Below, piece after piece: positions 41,401 to 49,313 of a stretch of DNA of 64,000 bases. A model generated the notes under the pieces. The model did not search any database. It was given only the letters and a program-made list of their open reading frames with translations, and was not told where the DNA came from. Both the position numbers and the translations under genes were made by a program. The DNA is from Nocardioides sp. zg-1228 (GTDB lineage: Bacteria; Actinomycetota; Actinomycetes; Propionibacteriales; Nocardioidaceae): NCBI RefSeq assembly GCF_017086465.1, contig NZ_CP070961.1:3782001-3846000 (forward strand), read 5' to 3'. Positions within the stretch are counted from its first letter, which is position 1. Every line of letters begins with the position of its first letter.

Positions 41401-42807
41401 ATGACCACGCTCGACCTGCCCACCATGGACGCACTGGCCGGCGACTTCGCCGGCGAGCTGATCACGCCCGACCACCCGGCGTACGAGGTCCAGCGCCGCA
41501 TCTGGAACGGCGAGATCGACCGCCGTCCGGCCCTCCTCGCCCGGTGCGAGGGGGCGAGCGACGTGGCCGTCGCCCTGCGCTGGGCCCGGGACCATGGCCT
41601 GCCCGTCGCCGTACGAGGTGGGGGCCACGGGATCGCCGGCCATTCGCTCGTCGACGACGGCGTCGTCCTCGACCTCTCCGGGATGCGCGGCACCGTCGTC
41701 GACCCGGCGGCGCGCACCGTGTCGGCGCAGGGCGGCGCACTCAACGCCCACGTGGACCGCGAGAGCCAGGCCTTCGGGCTGGCGATGACCAGCGGCTACA
41801 TCAGCCACACCGGGATCGCCGGCCTCACGCTGGGCGGCGGGATCGGCCACCTGATGCGCAGGTCCGGGCTGGCGATCGACGCGCTGCGCTCGTGCCAGGT
41901 GGTGACCGCGGACGGCTCGATCGTGCGGGCGTCGGAGACCGAGAACACCGACCTGTTCTGGGGGGTGCGCGGCGGTGGCGGCAACTTCGGTGTCGTCACG
42001 GACTTCACCTTCGAGCTCCAGCCGCTCGGTCCGACCGTCCTGGCCGGGCTGGTCGCCTGGTCGGCGGAGGAGGCGCCGACCGTGCTGGCCTTCCTGCGCG
42101 ACTTCATCGCCGACGCGCCCGACGAGGTCGGCCTGATGGCCAACCTGCGGCTCGCGCCGGCGCTGCCGCTCTTCCCCGAGCACCTCCACGGCAGGCCCAT
42201 CATCGGCCTGGTGGCAACCTACGCCGGCCCGGTGGAAGAGGGCGAGCGGGTGCTCGCGCCGGTGCGAGCCCTCGGCCACCCGGTGCTCGACACGATCGCA
42301 GCGAAGCCCTATGTCGCGCACCAGAGGTTCCTCGACCCGGCGGTGCCGCACGGGCGGCACTACTACTGGAGGTCGCACCGGCTCGGCCCGCTCTCCGGCG
42401 ACATCATCGACACGATCTGCGAGCACCTCGCGATGATCAGCAGCCCGCTCTCGACCGTGCCGATCTTCAGCTTCGGCGGCGCGATGAGCCGGGTGCCGGA
42501 CGATGCGACCGCCTTCGCGCACCGCGACGCGAGCCACGACATCAACATCGTCGGCTCGTGGTTGCCCGAGCAGGCCGGGGACGCGGACCGGCACCGGGCC
42601 TGGGTGCGCGGCTTCTTCGAGGCCCTCGCCCCGCACAGCCGTGGCGTCTACGTGAACTTCACCAGCGACGACGCCCAGTCACGGGTCCAGGAGGCCTACA
42701 GCGCGGCGCAGTGGTCGCGCTTGCGGACCGTGAAGACCGCGTGGGACCCGGACAACGTCTTCCGCGGCAATGCCAACATCCCCCCGCTGGGGCAGCGCGA
42801 CACCTGA
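41401..42807 (+). CDS. FAD-linked oxidoreductase (BBE-type, PCMH fold)
   Basis: A 468-residue flavoprotein with the FAD-binding PCMH domain: VRGGGHGIAGHSL contains the His expected to carry 8-alpha-linked FAD, and GIAGLTLGGGIGHLMRR binds the cofactor. The Cys used for bicovalent flavinylation in many BBE enzymes is not present in the corresponding SHTGIAG region, suggesting single His attachment. The C-terminus has the BBE NVFRGNANIPP motif. It oxidises an alcohol, sugar or amine side chain, substrate unknown. Control by the divergent HxlR regulator is likely. Confidence 0.9.
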   Translation: MTTLDLPTMDALAGDFAGELITPDHPAYEVQRRIWNGEIDRRPALLARCEGASDVAVALRWARDHGLPVAVRGGGHGIAGHSLVDDGVVLDLSGMRGTVVDPAARTVSAQGGALNAHVDRESQAFGLAMTSGYISHTGIAGLTLGGGIGHLMRRSGLAIDALRSCQVVTADGSIVRASETENTDLFWGVRGGGGNFGVVTDFTFELQPLGPTVLAGLVAWSAEEAPTVLAFLRDFIADAPDEVGLMANLRLAPALPLFPEHLHGRPIIGLVATYAGPVEEGERVLAPVRALGHPVLDTIAAKPYVAHQRFLDPAVPHGRHYYWRSHRLGPLSGDIIDTICEHLAMISSPLSTVPIFSFGGAMSRVPDDATAFAHRDASHDINIVGSWLPEQAGDADRHRAWVRGFFEALAPHSRGVYVNFTSDDAQSRVQEAYSAAQWSRLRTVKTAWDPDNVFRGNANIPPLGQRDT

Positions 42808-42811
42808 GGGG

Positions 42812-43975
42812 TCAGTAGGACTTCGGCAGCCCCAGGCTGTGCATGGCCACAAAGTTGAGGATCATCTCGCGGCTGACGGGCGCGATGCGGCCGAGGCGGG
42901 CGGCGACCATCATGTTGGCCAGGCCGTACTCGACCGTGAGGCCGTTGCCGCCGTGGGTGTGCACGGCGATGTCGGTGGCGTTGCAGGCGATCTCGCCGCC
43001 GGCGTACTTGGCCATGTTGGCGTACTCGCCGGCGCCGAAGTCGTCCCCGGCGTCGTAGAGCGCGGCGGCCTTCTGCCAGAGCAGGCGCGCCTGCTCGAGC
43101 TCGATCTTGGCCTTGGCGAGCGGGTGGGCGATGCCCTGGTGGGCACCGATCGGCGCCTTCCAGACCGTGCGGGTCTTGGCGTACTCCACCGCCCGGTCGA
43201 TGGCGAACCTCGCCATGCCGCACGAGAACGCCGCGCCCATGATCCGCTCGGGGTTGAGCCCGGCGAAGAGCTGCACGAGGCCGGCGTCCTCGTCGCCCAC
43301 GAGCGCGTCGCCCGGGAGCCGCACGTCGTCGATGAACAGGGTGAACTGCTTCTCGGGAGCCGACCAGGCCATCGGGATGACCTGCTTGCCGAAGCCCTCG
43401 GCGTCGGTGGGGACGACGAACAGCGCGGGCTTGAGCTTGCCGGTCCTGGCGTCCTCGGTGCGCGCGACGATCAGCACCAGCTGGGCCTCGTCGACGCCGG
43501 AGATGTAGGTCTTCTGCCCCGTCAGCACCCAGCCGTCGCCGTCACGGCGGGCGGTGGTGGTGATGTTGTGCGAGTTGGAGCCGGCGTCGGCCTCGGTGAT
43601 GCCGAACGCCATCGTGATCGAGCCGTCGGCGATGCCGGGCAGCCAGCGCTGCTTCTGCTCTGGCGTGCCGTAGCGGCCGATGATCGAGCCGCAGATGGCC
43701 TGGCTGACGACCATCATCAGCAGCGGGGCGCCCTGGCCCGCCGCCTCCTCGAGCACCGCGGCCAGGTCGGACATGCCGCCCCCGCCGCCGCCGTACTCCT
43801 CGGCGATGTTGACGCCGAGGAAGCCGTTGGCGCCCATCTCCAGCCACAGCTCGGTGGTCTTGCCACCCTCGGCCGCCTGCTTCTCGATGTACTCCCGACC
43901 GTACTTGCCGGCCAGCTTGGCGACCGCCTCGCGCAGCGCCACGCGCTCCTCGGGCTCGGTGAAGTTGATCGTCAT
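42812..43975 (-). CDS. Acyl-CoA dehydrogenase
   Basis: A 387-residue ACAD: helical N-terminus, FAD/substrate region ITMAFGITEADAGSNSHN and YISGVDEAQ, and the C-terminal helix bundle with IAVHTHGGNGLTVEYGLANM. It abstracts hydrogens from an acyl-CoA to electron-transfer flavoprotein. It is the last gene of the chain of overlapping minus-strand genes (52490 to 42812), overlapping the carboxylase alpha gene by 4 bp, and probably acts on an intermediate of that pathway. Confidence 0.93.
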   Translation of the reverse strand: MTINFTEPEERVALREAVAKLAGKYGREYIEKQAAEGGKTTELWLEMGANGFLGVNIAEEYGGGGGGMSDLAAVLEEAAGQGAPLLMMVVSQAICGSIIGRYGTPEQKQRWLPGIADGSITMAFGITEADAGSNSHNITTTARRDGDGWVLTGQKTYISGVDEAQLVLIVARTEDARTGKLKPALFVVPTDAEGFGKQVIPMAWSAPEKQFTLFIDDVRLPGDALVGDEDAGLVQLFAGLNPERIMGAAFSCGMARFAIDRAVEYAKTRTVWKAPIGAHQGIAHPLAKAKIELEQARLLWQKAAALYDAGDDFGAGEYANMAKYAGGEIACNATDIAVHTHGGNGLTVEYGLANMMVAARLGRIAPVSREMILNFVAMHSLGLPKSY

Positions 43976-45972
43976 GCGTCTGCTCCCTGCTCGAGGTCGT
44001 CGCTCACGACGACCAGGACCTGCCCGGCCGCGACCTGCGACCCGGGTTCGACGTTGATCTCGGCGACGACCCCGTCGGCCGGCGCGGTGACGCTGTGCTG
44101 CATCTTCATGGCCTCCATGACCAGCAGGAGCTGGCCGGCGGAGACCCGGTCGCCCGCGGCGACGGCCACGGTGACCACCGAGCCCGGCATCGGAGCCAGG
44201 AGCGACCCCGCGACCACCTGGTCGGCGGGGTCGGTGAAGCGCGGCGGGTGGTGCCAGGTGGACGCGCCGTCGGGGCCGTCGAGGTAGACGTCGCGGGCGC
44301 CCGTGCGGGTGTCGGCCACGATGCGGCCGGCCCAGGTGCTGGCCACCCCGTCGACCTCGAGGCGCACCGCCTCGGGCCCGGCCGAGAGGACCGTGACGCC
44401 CTCGACGGCGAACCCCGTGCGGGTGCCGTGCCACTCCACGACGACCTCCGCCCCGGCGTCGGGAGCGGTGGCGCCGAGCGGCACCAGGGTGGTGCGCTGG
44501 GGCTGGGAGACGACGTTGCGCCACGCCGGCGGCAGGCCCGCCTGGACCGTACGCCGGCGCGCGTCGTCGGCGGCCAGCAGCAGCGCGGCCGCCACCGCGG
44601 CGGGGTCGGTCCCCTCGACCGCCTCGGGCGCGGCGACCTCGCGGGTCTCCAGCCAGGAGGTCGTCACGTCCATCGACGCGAACGCCGGGTCGGAGAGGAT
44701 CTCGACGAGCTGGTCGCGGTTGACCGTGAGGCCGTGGATGCGCGCACGGCGCAGCGCGGCGACGAGCTGGCGGGTCGCCTGGGCCCGGGTGGGTGCCCAG
44801 GAGATCACCTTGGCCAGCATGGCGTCGTAGTGGGTGCCGACCTCGTTGCCGGACGCGAAGCCCGAGTCGAGGCGGATGCCCGCGCGAGCGAGCGGACCGA
44901 AGGCGGCCTCGTGCTCGATCTCGAGGCTCACCAGCGGGCCCGACTGCGGGGTCCAGGTCGAGTCCTCCGCGTAGAGCCGCACCTCGATCGCGTGGCCGTC
45001 GACGCGCGTGGTGGCGTCCTGGGCGGCGGCGAACGCCGCGTCGGCCTCGCCCTGCGCGACGGCGAGCTGCAGCTCGACGAGGTCGACGCCGTGGACCAGC
45101 TCGGTGACGGGGTGCTCGACCTGGAGGCGGGTGTTCATCTCCAGGAACCAGAAGCGCTCCTTGGCGGGGTCGTAGAGGAACTCCACCGTGCCGGCGCCGC
45201 GGTAGTCGATCGCCGCGGCGGCGCGACGGGCGGCCTCGTGCAGCTCCTTGGCGACGGCCTCGGGCAGGCGCGGAGCGGGTGCCTCCTCGACGACCTTCTG
45301 GTGCCGGCGCTGCACGGTGCAGTCGCGCTCGCCGAGGACCAGCACCTCGCCGGCGCCGTCACCGACGACCTGGACCTCGACGTGGCGGCCCACCTCGACG
45401 TAGGGCTCGACGAACACGGTGCCGTCGCCGAACGCGGACGCCGCCTCGTCGGAGGCGCGCGCGATCTCTCCCTCGAGCGCCGCGAGGTCGCGGACGATCC
45501 GCATGCCGCGGCCGCCACCGCCGGCCGACGCCTTGACCAGCAGCGGCAGGTCGGCCTCGGTGGGACTGTCCGGCGCCTCGAGCACCGGCACGCCCGCGGC
45601 GCGCATCAGCTCCTTGGAGCCGACCTTGGAGCCCATCGACTCGATCGACTCGGGCGCCGGGCCGATCCAGGTCAACCCGGCCGCCTCGACCGCACGGGCG
45701 AACCCGGCGTTCTCGGAGAGGAAGCCGTAGCCGGGATGGATGGCGTCGGCGCCGGCCCGGCGGGCGGCGTCGATGATCAGGTCGGCCCGCAGGTAGGTCT
45801 CGGCGGGGGTGTTGCCGGGCAGGCGCACGGCGCGGTCGGCCTCGGTGACGAACGGCAGCTCGGCGTCGGCGTCGGAGTGCACGGCGACGGTGTCGATGCC
45901 CAGGCGACGGCAGGTCGCGAAGACACGGCGGGCGATCTCGCCACGATTGGCGACGAGGACTCGGGAGATCAT
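43972..45972 (-). CDS. Acyl-CoA carboxylase alpha subunit (biotin carboxylase + biotin carrier)
   Basis: A 666-residue fusion of a biotin carboxylase (about 1-450; MISRVLVANRGEIARRV, ASAGGGGRGMRIV ATP loop, EMNTRLQVEHPVTE) and a C-terminal biotinyl domain with MEAMKM (biotin Lys 623). The middle BT-like region fits AccA1, MccA or AtuF types. It charges biotin for the beta subunit encoded just upstream. The start is set by ATGA overlap with a 25-residue micro-ORF. Confidence 0.93.
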   Translation of the reverse strand: MISRVLVANRGEIARRVFATCRRLGIDTVAVHSDADAELPFVTEADRAVRLPGNTPAETYLRADLIIDAARRAGADAIHPGYGFLSENAGFARAVEAAGLTWIGPAPESIESMGSKVGSKELMRAAGVPVLEAPDSPTEADLPLLVKASAGGGGRGMRIVRDLAALEGEIARASDEAASAFGDGTVFVEPYVEVGRHVEVQVVGDGAGEVLVLGERDCTVQRRHQKVVEEAPAPRLPEAVAKELHEAARRAAAAIDYRGAGTVEFLYDPAKERFWFLEMNTRLQVEHPVTELVHGVDLVELQLAVAQGEADAAFAAAQDATTRVDGHAIEVRLYAEDSTWTPQSGPLVSLEIEHEAAFGPLARAGIRLDSGFASGNEVGTHYDAMLAKVISWAPTRAQATRQLVAALRRARIHGLTVNRDQLVEILSDPAFASMDVTTSWLETREVAAPEAVEGTDPAAVAAALLLAADDARRRTVQAGLPPAWRNVVSQPQRTTLVPLGATAPDAGAEVVVEWHGTRTGFAVEGVTVLSAGPEAVRLEVDGVASTWAGRIVADTRTGARDVYLDGPDGASTWHHPPRFTDPADQVVAGSLLAPMPGSVVTVAVAAGDRVSAGQLLLVMEAMKMQHSVTAPADGVVAEINVEPGSQVAAGQVLVVVSDDLEQGADA

Positions 45973-46046
45973 GCGGACACCTCGGTCAGGGTCGGGGTCC
46001 CCGTGGCGTGGTTCGCCGGGGAGCGCAGCGGAGCGGTGGACGTCAT
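45969..46046 (-). CDS. Micro-ORF between carboxylase beta and alpha genes (25 aa)
   Basis: A 25-codon frame (MTSTAPLRSPANHATG, then TPTLTEVSA) starts 8 bp after the beta-subunit stop, with GAGGAC as ribosome site. It ends by ATGA overlap with the alpha-subunit ATG. Its DNA shares a core with the mprA-mprB micro-ORFs (TCCGCTGCGCTCCCC then a GAACMACGCCRCGGGGACC type stretch), so the two belong to one element family. Confidence 0.5.
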   Translation of the reverse strand: MTSTAPLRSPANHATGTPTLTEVSA

Positions 46047-46054
46047 GGGTGTCC

Positions 46055-47686
46055 TCACATCCGGAAGACACCGAAGGAGGAGGCGCCCTCGATCGGCCGG
46101 GTGTCGATGACGGAGAAGGCGATGCCCAGGACGGTGCGGGTGTCGCGTGGGTCGATCACGCCGTCGTCGTAGAGCATCCCGGACAGGACGTAGGGCAGCG
46201 ACTGCTCCTCGACCATCTGCTCGACGAACGCCCGCATGCCGGCGTCGGCCTCCTCGTCGAAGGGCTTGCCCTTGGCCTCGGCCGCGGCGCGGGTGACGAT
46301 CGAGAGCACGCCGGCCAGCTGGGCCGGGCCCATCACGGCCGACTTGGCGTTGGGCCAGGTGAAGAGGAACCGGGGGTCGTACGCGCGACCGTTCATGCCG
46401 TAGTTGCCGGCGCCGTAGGACGCACCGATGAGGATGCTGATGTGCGGCACCGTCGAGTTGGAGACCGCGTTGATCATCATCGCGCCGTGCTTGATGATGC
46501 CGCCCTGCTCGTACTCCTTGCCGACCATGTAGCCGGTGGTGTTGTGCAGGAACAGCAGCGGGGTGTCCTTGGCGTTGGCGAGCTGGATGAACTGCGTCGC
46601 CTTCTGTGCCTCCTCGCTGAACAGCACGCCCTGGGCGTTGGCCAGGATGCCGATCTCGCGACCGTGCAGTCGGGCCCAGCCGGTGACGAGCGAGGAGCCG
46701 TAGAGCGGCTTGAACTCGTCGAAGGCGACCTCGTTGCCCTCGCTGGTGCCGTCGACGATCCGGGCGATGACCTCGCGCGGATCGAACGGCTCCTTGAGGT
46801 CCTGCGGGATCAGGTCGAGCAGCTCGTCGGGGTCGTGGTCGGGCTCGGCGTAGCCGACCCCGCCGGCCGCGACGTACGACGCCTTGGTCCAGTTGAGGCG
46901 GGCCACGATCCGACGGCCCAGGCGCAGCGCGTCGTGCTCGTCCTCGGCCAGGAAGTCGGCCAGGCCGGAGATGCGGGCGTGCATCTCCGCGCCGCCGAGG
47001 GTCTCGTCGTCCGACTCCTCACCGGTGGCCATCTTGACCAGCGGCGGGCCGGCCAGGAAGACCTTGGCCTGCTCCTTGACCATGACGACGTAGTCGCTCA
47101 TGCCCGGGACGTAGGCGCCACCGGCGGTGGAGTTGCCGAAGACCAGCGCGATCGTCGGGACCCGCCGGGCGGAGGCGCGGGTCAGGTCGCGGAAGATCTT
47201 GCCGCCGGGGATGAAGATCTCCTTCTGCGTCGGCAGGTCGGCACCGGCCGACTCGACCAGCGAGATCATCGGCAGCGCGTTCTCCTCGGCGATCTGCGAG
47301 GCGCGGAACGTCTTCTTCAGCGTCCAGGGGTTGGAGGCGCCGCCCTTCACCGTGGGGTCGTTGGCGGTGATCATGCACTCCACGCCCTCGACGACGCCGA
47401 TGCCGGTCACGACCGACGCGCCGACGGTGAAGTCGGAGCCGTAGCCGGCCAGGGGCGAGAGCTCGAGGAACGCCGACCCGGGGTCGACGAGCAGCTCGAT
47501 GCGCTCGCGGGGGGTCAGCTTGCCGCGCTCGTGGTGGCGGGCGACGTACTTCTCGCCGCCGCCGGCGACCGCGACGGCGTGCTGCGCGTCGAGGTCGGTG
47601 AGGCGGGCCAGCATCGCCTCGCGGTTGGTCTGCGGCGCGGCCTCGCCGGCCCCGTTCTCGGGTTGCGTGCTCACGTCTGCCGTCAC
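46055..47686 (-). CDS. Acyl-CoA carboxylase beta subunit (carboxyltransferase)
   Basis: A 543-residue carboxyltransferase with both crotonase-fold halves: RERIELLVDPGSAFLELSPL, MITANDPTVKGGA and the second half ILANAQGVLFSEEAQKATQF, FLHNTTGYMVG and GASYGAGNYGMNGRAY. The last is characteristic of methylcrotonyl/geranyl-CoA type rather than propionyl-CoA carboxylases. GTG at 47686 overlaps the SRPBCC stop (GTGA); GTG at 47674 is an alternative. It works with the alpha subunit encoded downstream. Confidence 0.92.
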   Translation of the reverse strand: MTADVSTQPENGAGEAAPQTNREAMLARLTDLDAQHAVAVAGGGEKYVARHHERGKLTPRERIELLVDPGSAFLELSPLAGYGSDFTVGASVVTGIGVVEGVECMITANDPTVKGGASNPWTLKKTFRASQIAEENALPMISLVESAGADLPTQKEIFIPGGKIFRDLTRASARRVPTIALVFGNSTAGGAYVPGMSDYVVMVKEQAKVFLAGPPLVKMATGEESDDETLGGAEMHARISGLADFLAEDEHDALRLGRRIVARLNWTKASYVAAGGVGYAEPDHDPDELLDLIPQDLKEPFDPREVIARIVDGTSEGNEVAFDEFKPLYGSSLVTGWARLHGREIGILANAQGVLFSEEAQKATQFIQLANAKDTPLLFLHNTTGYMVGKEYEQGGIIKHGAMMINAVSNSTVPHISILIGASYGAGNYGMNGRAYDPRFLFTWPNAKSAVMGPAQLAGVLSIVTRAAAEAKGKPFDEEADAGMRAFVEQMVEEQSLPYVLSGMLYDDGVIDPRDTRTVLGIAFSVIDTRPIEGASSFGVFRM

Positions 47687-48153
47687 TTCTCCAGCACCGC
47701 CTTCATCCTCTCGAGCGTGGTGCGCATTCCGCGCTTGTTGGTCCGGCCGCGCAGGGCTCCCAGCAGGAGCCAGTAGCCGCGCAGGAACCACACGGGCTCC
47801 AGCCGGAAGTACTCGGTCACGTCGGTGCCGCCGTCGCGCGGCTCCAGTCGGTAGCCCCAGTTGTTGACGGCCACGTCGGGGGTGCCGACGCTGAACTCGA
47901 AGACCCGCTCGGGCTCGCAGACCGTCACCGTGCAGGCCGTCCAGTAGGTCGGGCCGACGCCGTTGCGCTTGACGTGTCCCTTGAACCTCGCGCCGACCTC
48001 GGGCCCGCTCGACCCGCGGGTCCAGCGCGCCTCGAACGTCTCGGGGCTGAACTCCCCGATGCGGGTGACGTCGCTGACCAGCGCCCACACCTCGCTGGGC
48101 GGGGCGTCGATCCAGAGCGTCACCTCCCCGGCGGGGTCGGGCAGCAGGCCCAT
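47683..48153 (-). CDS. SRPBCC family protein (START-like fold)
   Basis: A 156-residue helix-grip protein: GEVTLWIDAPPSEVWALVSDVTRIGEFSPE at the start and a C-terminal long helix (RGMRTTLERMKAVLEK) are typical of polyketide-cyclase/SRPBCC proteins, which bind hydrophobic ligands in a pocket. It sits inside the carboxylation operon with a 1-bp overlap on one side and a 4-bp overlap on the other, so it may bind a lipophilic intermediate. No catalytic activity is implied. Confidence 0.88.
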   Translation of the reverse strand: MGLLPDPAGEVTLWIDAPPSEVWALVSDVTRIGEFSPETFEARWTRGSSGPEVGARFKGHVKRNGVGPTYWTACTVTVCEPERVFEFSVGTPDVAVNNWGYRLEPRDGGTDVTEYFRLEPVWFLRGYWLLLGALRGRTNKRGMRTTLERMKAVLEK

Positions 48154-49313
48154 CAGGCGCTCCTCTTCTGCGTGTAGCCGAGCAGCTTGGCCGCGAGGTC
48201 GCGCATCACCTCGTCGGCGCCGCCGCCGATGGGCAGCAGCCGCGCGTCGCGGAAGTGCCGCTCGACCTCGGTGCCGTGCATGTAGCCGCTGCCGCCGTGC
48301 AGCTGGACCGCGCGGTCGCAGACGTACGCCGCGGCGTCGACGCCGGTCTGCTTGGCCATCGTCACCTCCGCGATCGGCATGGTGCCGGCCTGGTGGAGGC
48401 GGGCGACCTGCCAGGCGTAGCTGCGTGCCACCTCGACGTGACGGCGCATCTCGACCAGCGTGTGCTGCACGGTCTGGTTGGCGATGAGCGGACGGCCGAA
48501 GGTCTCGCGGCTCCGGGCGTGCTCCACGGTCAGCGCGAGGGCACGCGCGGCGATGCCGTAGCCGTGGACCGCCAGCGCCAGGCGCTCGGAGACGAACTGG
48601 CCGGCGATCTGGATGAAGCCGCTGCCCTCGTCGCCGACGAGGTTGGCCACCGGCACCCGGGCGTCGGCGAAGCCGAGCTCGGCGGTGTCGGAGCAGTGCC
48701 AGCCCATCTTGGCCAGCGCGCGGTCGACGGTGAAGCCGGGCGTCCCCTTCTCGACGACGAGCAGCGAGATGCCGCCGTGGCCGGGCCCGCCGGTGCGCAC
48801 CGCCACGGTGACGAAGTCGGCGCGCACGCCGGAGGTGATGAACGTCTTGGCGCCGTTGACGACGTAGTGGTCGCCGTCGCGCACGGCGGTGGTGCGCAGG
48901 GCCGCGACGTCGGACCCGCCGCCGGGCTCGGTGATCGCGAGCGAGCCGATCAGCTCGCCGGCCAGCGTCGGGCGTACGAACCGCTCGATGAGGTCGGGGT
49001 CGCCGGCGGCGGCGATGTGCGGCACCGCGATGCCGGCGGTGAACAGGGTGGCCATCAGGCCGCTGGACGCGCCGGCGGCGAGCATCGACTCCTGCACGGC
49101 GACCGTGTCGAGCACGTCGCCGAGCCCGCCGACCTCCTCGGGGAAGCCGACGCCGATCAGGCCGAGCGCCCCCGCCTCGCGGTGGAGCTCGCGGGGCACC
49201 TCGCCGGCGTCCTCCCACGCCTGCAGGTGCGGCACGATCGCGCGGCGGGTGAACTCCGCGGCCATGTCGGCGAGCGCCTGGCGCTCCTCCGTGTCGTGCT
49301 GCCAGCCGGTCAT
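48153..49313 (-). CDS. Acyl-CoA dehydrogenase
   Basis: A 386-residue ACAD with the usual signatures: GSLAITEPGGGSDVAALRTTA, FITSGVRADFVTVAVRTG and the C-terminal AVQLHGGSGYMHGTEVERHFRDARL. It is distinct in sequence from the ACAD at the other end of the operon, so the two may act on different steps. Overlaps the AtuA-like gene by 4 bp (ATGA) and the SRPBCC gene by one base. Confidence 0.93.
   Translation of the reverse strand: MTGWQHDTEERQALADMAAEFTRRAIVPHLQAWEDAGEVPRELHREAGALGLIGVGFPEEVGGLGDVLDTVAVQESMLAAGASSGLMATLFTAGIAVPHIAAAGDPDLIERFVRPTLAGELIGSLAITEPGGGSDVAALRTTAVRDGDHYVVNGAKTFITSGVRADFVTVAVRTGGPGHGGISLLVVEKGTPGFTVDRALAKMGWHCSDTAELGFADARVPVANLVGDEGSGFIQIAGQFVSERLALAVHGYGIAARALALTVEHARSRETFGRPLIANQTVQHTLVEMRRHVEVARSYAWQVARLHQAGTMPIAEVTMAKQTGVDAAAYVCDRAVQLHGGSGYMHGTEVERHFRDARLLPIGGGADEVMRDLAAKLLGYTQKRSA

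Noticed and set aside
43972-47686. Propionyl-CoA carboxylase pair
   Set aside because: The beta subunit motifs and the AtuA/ACAD context look more like a methylcrotonyl/geranyl-type enzyme, so I left the substrate open.
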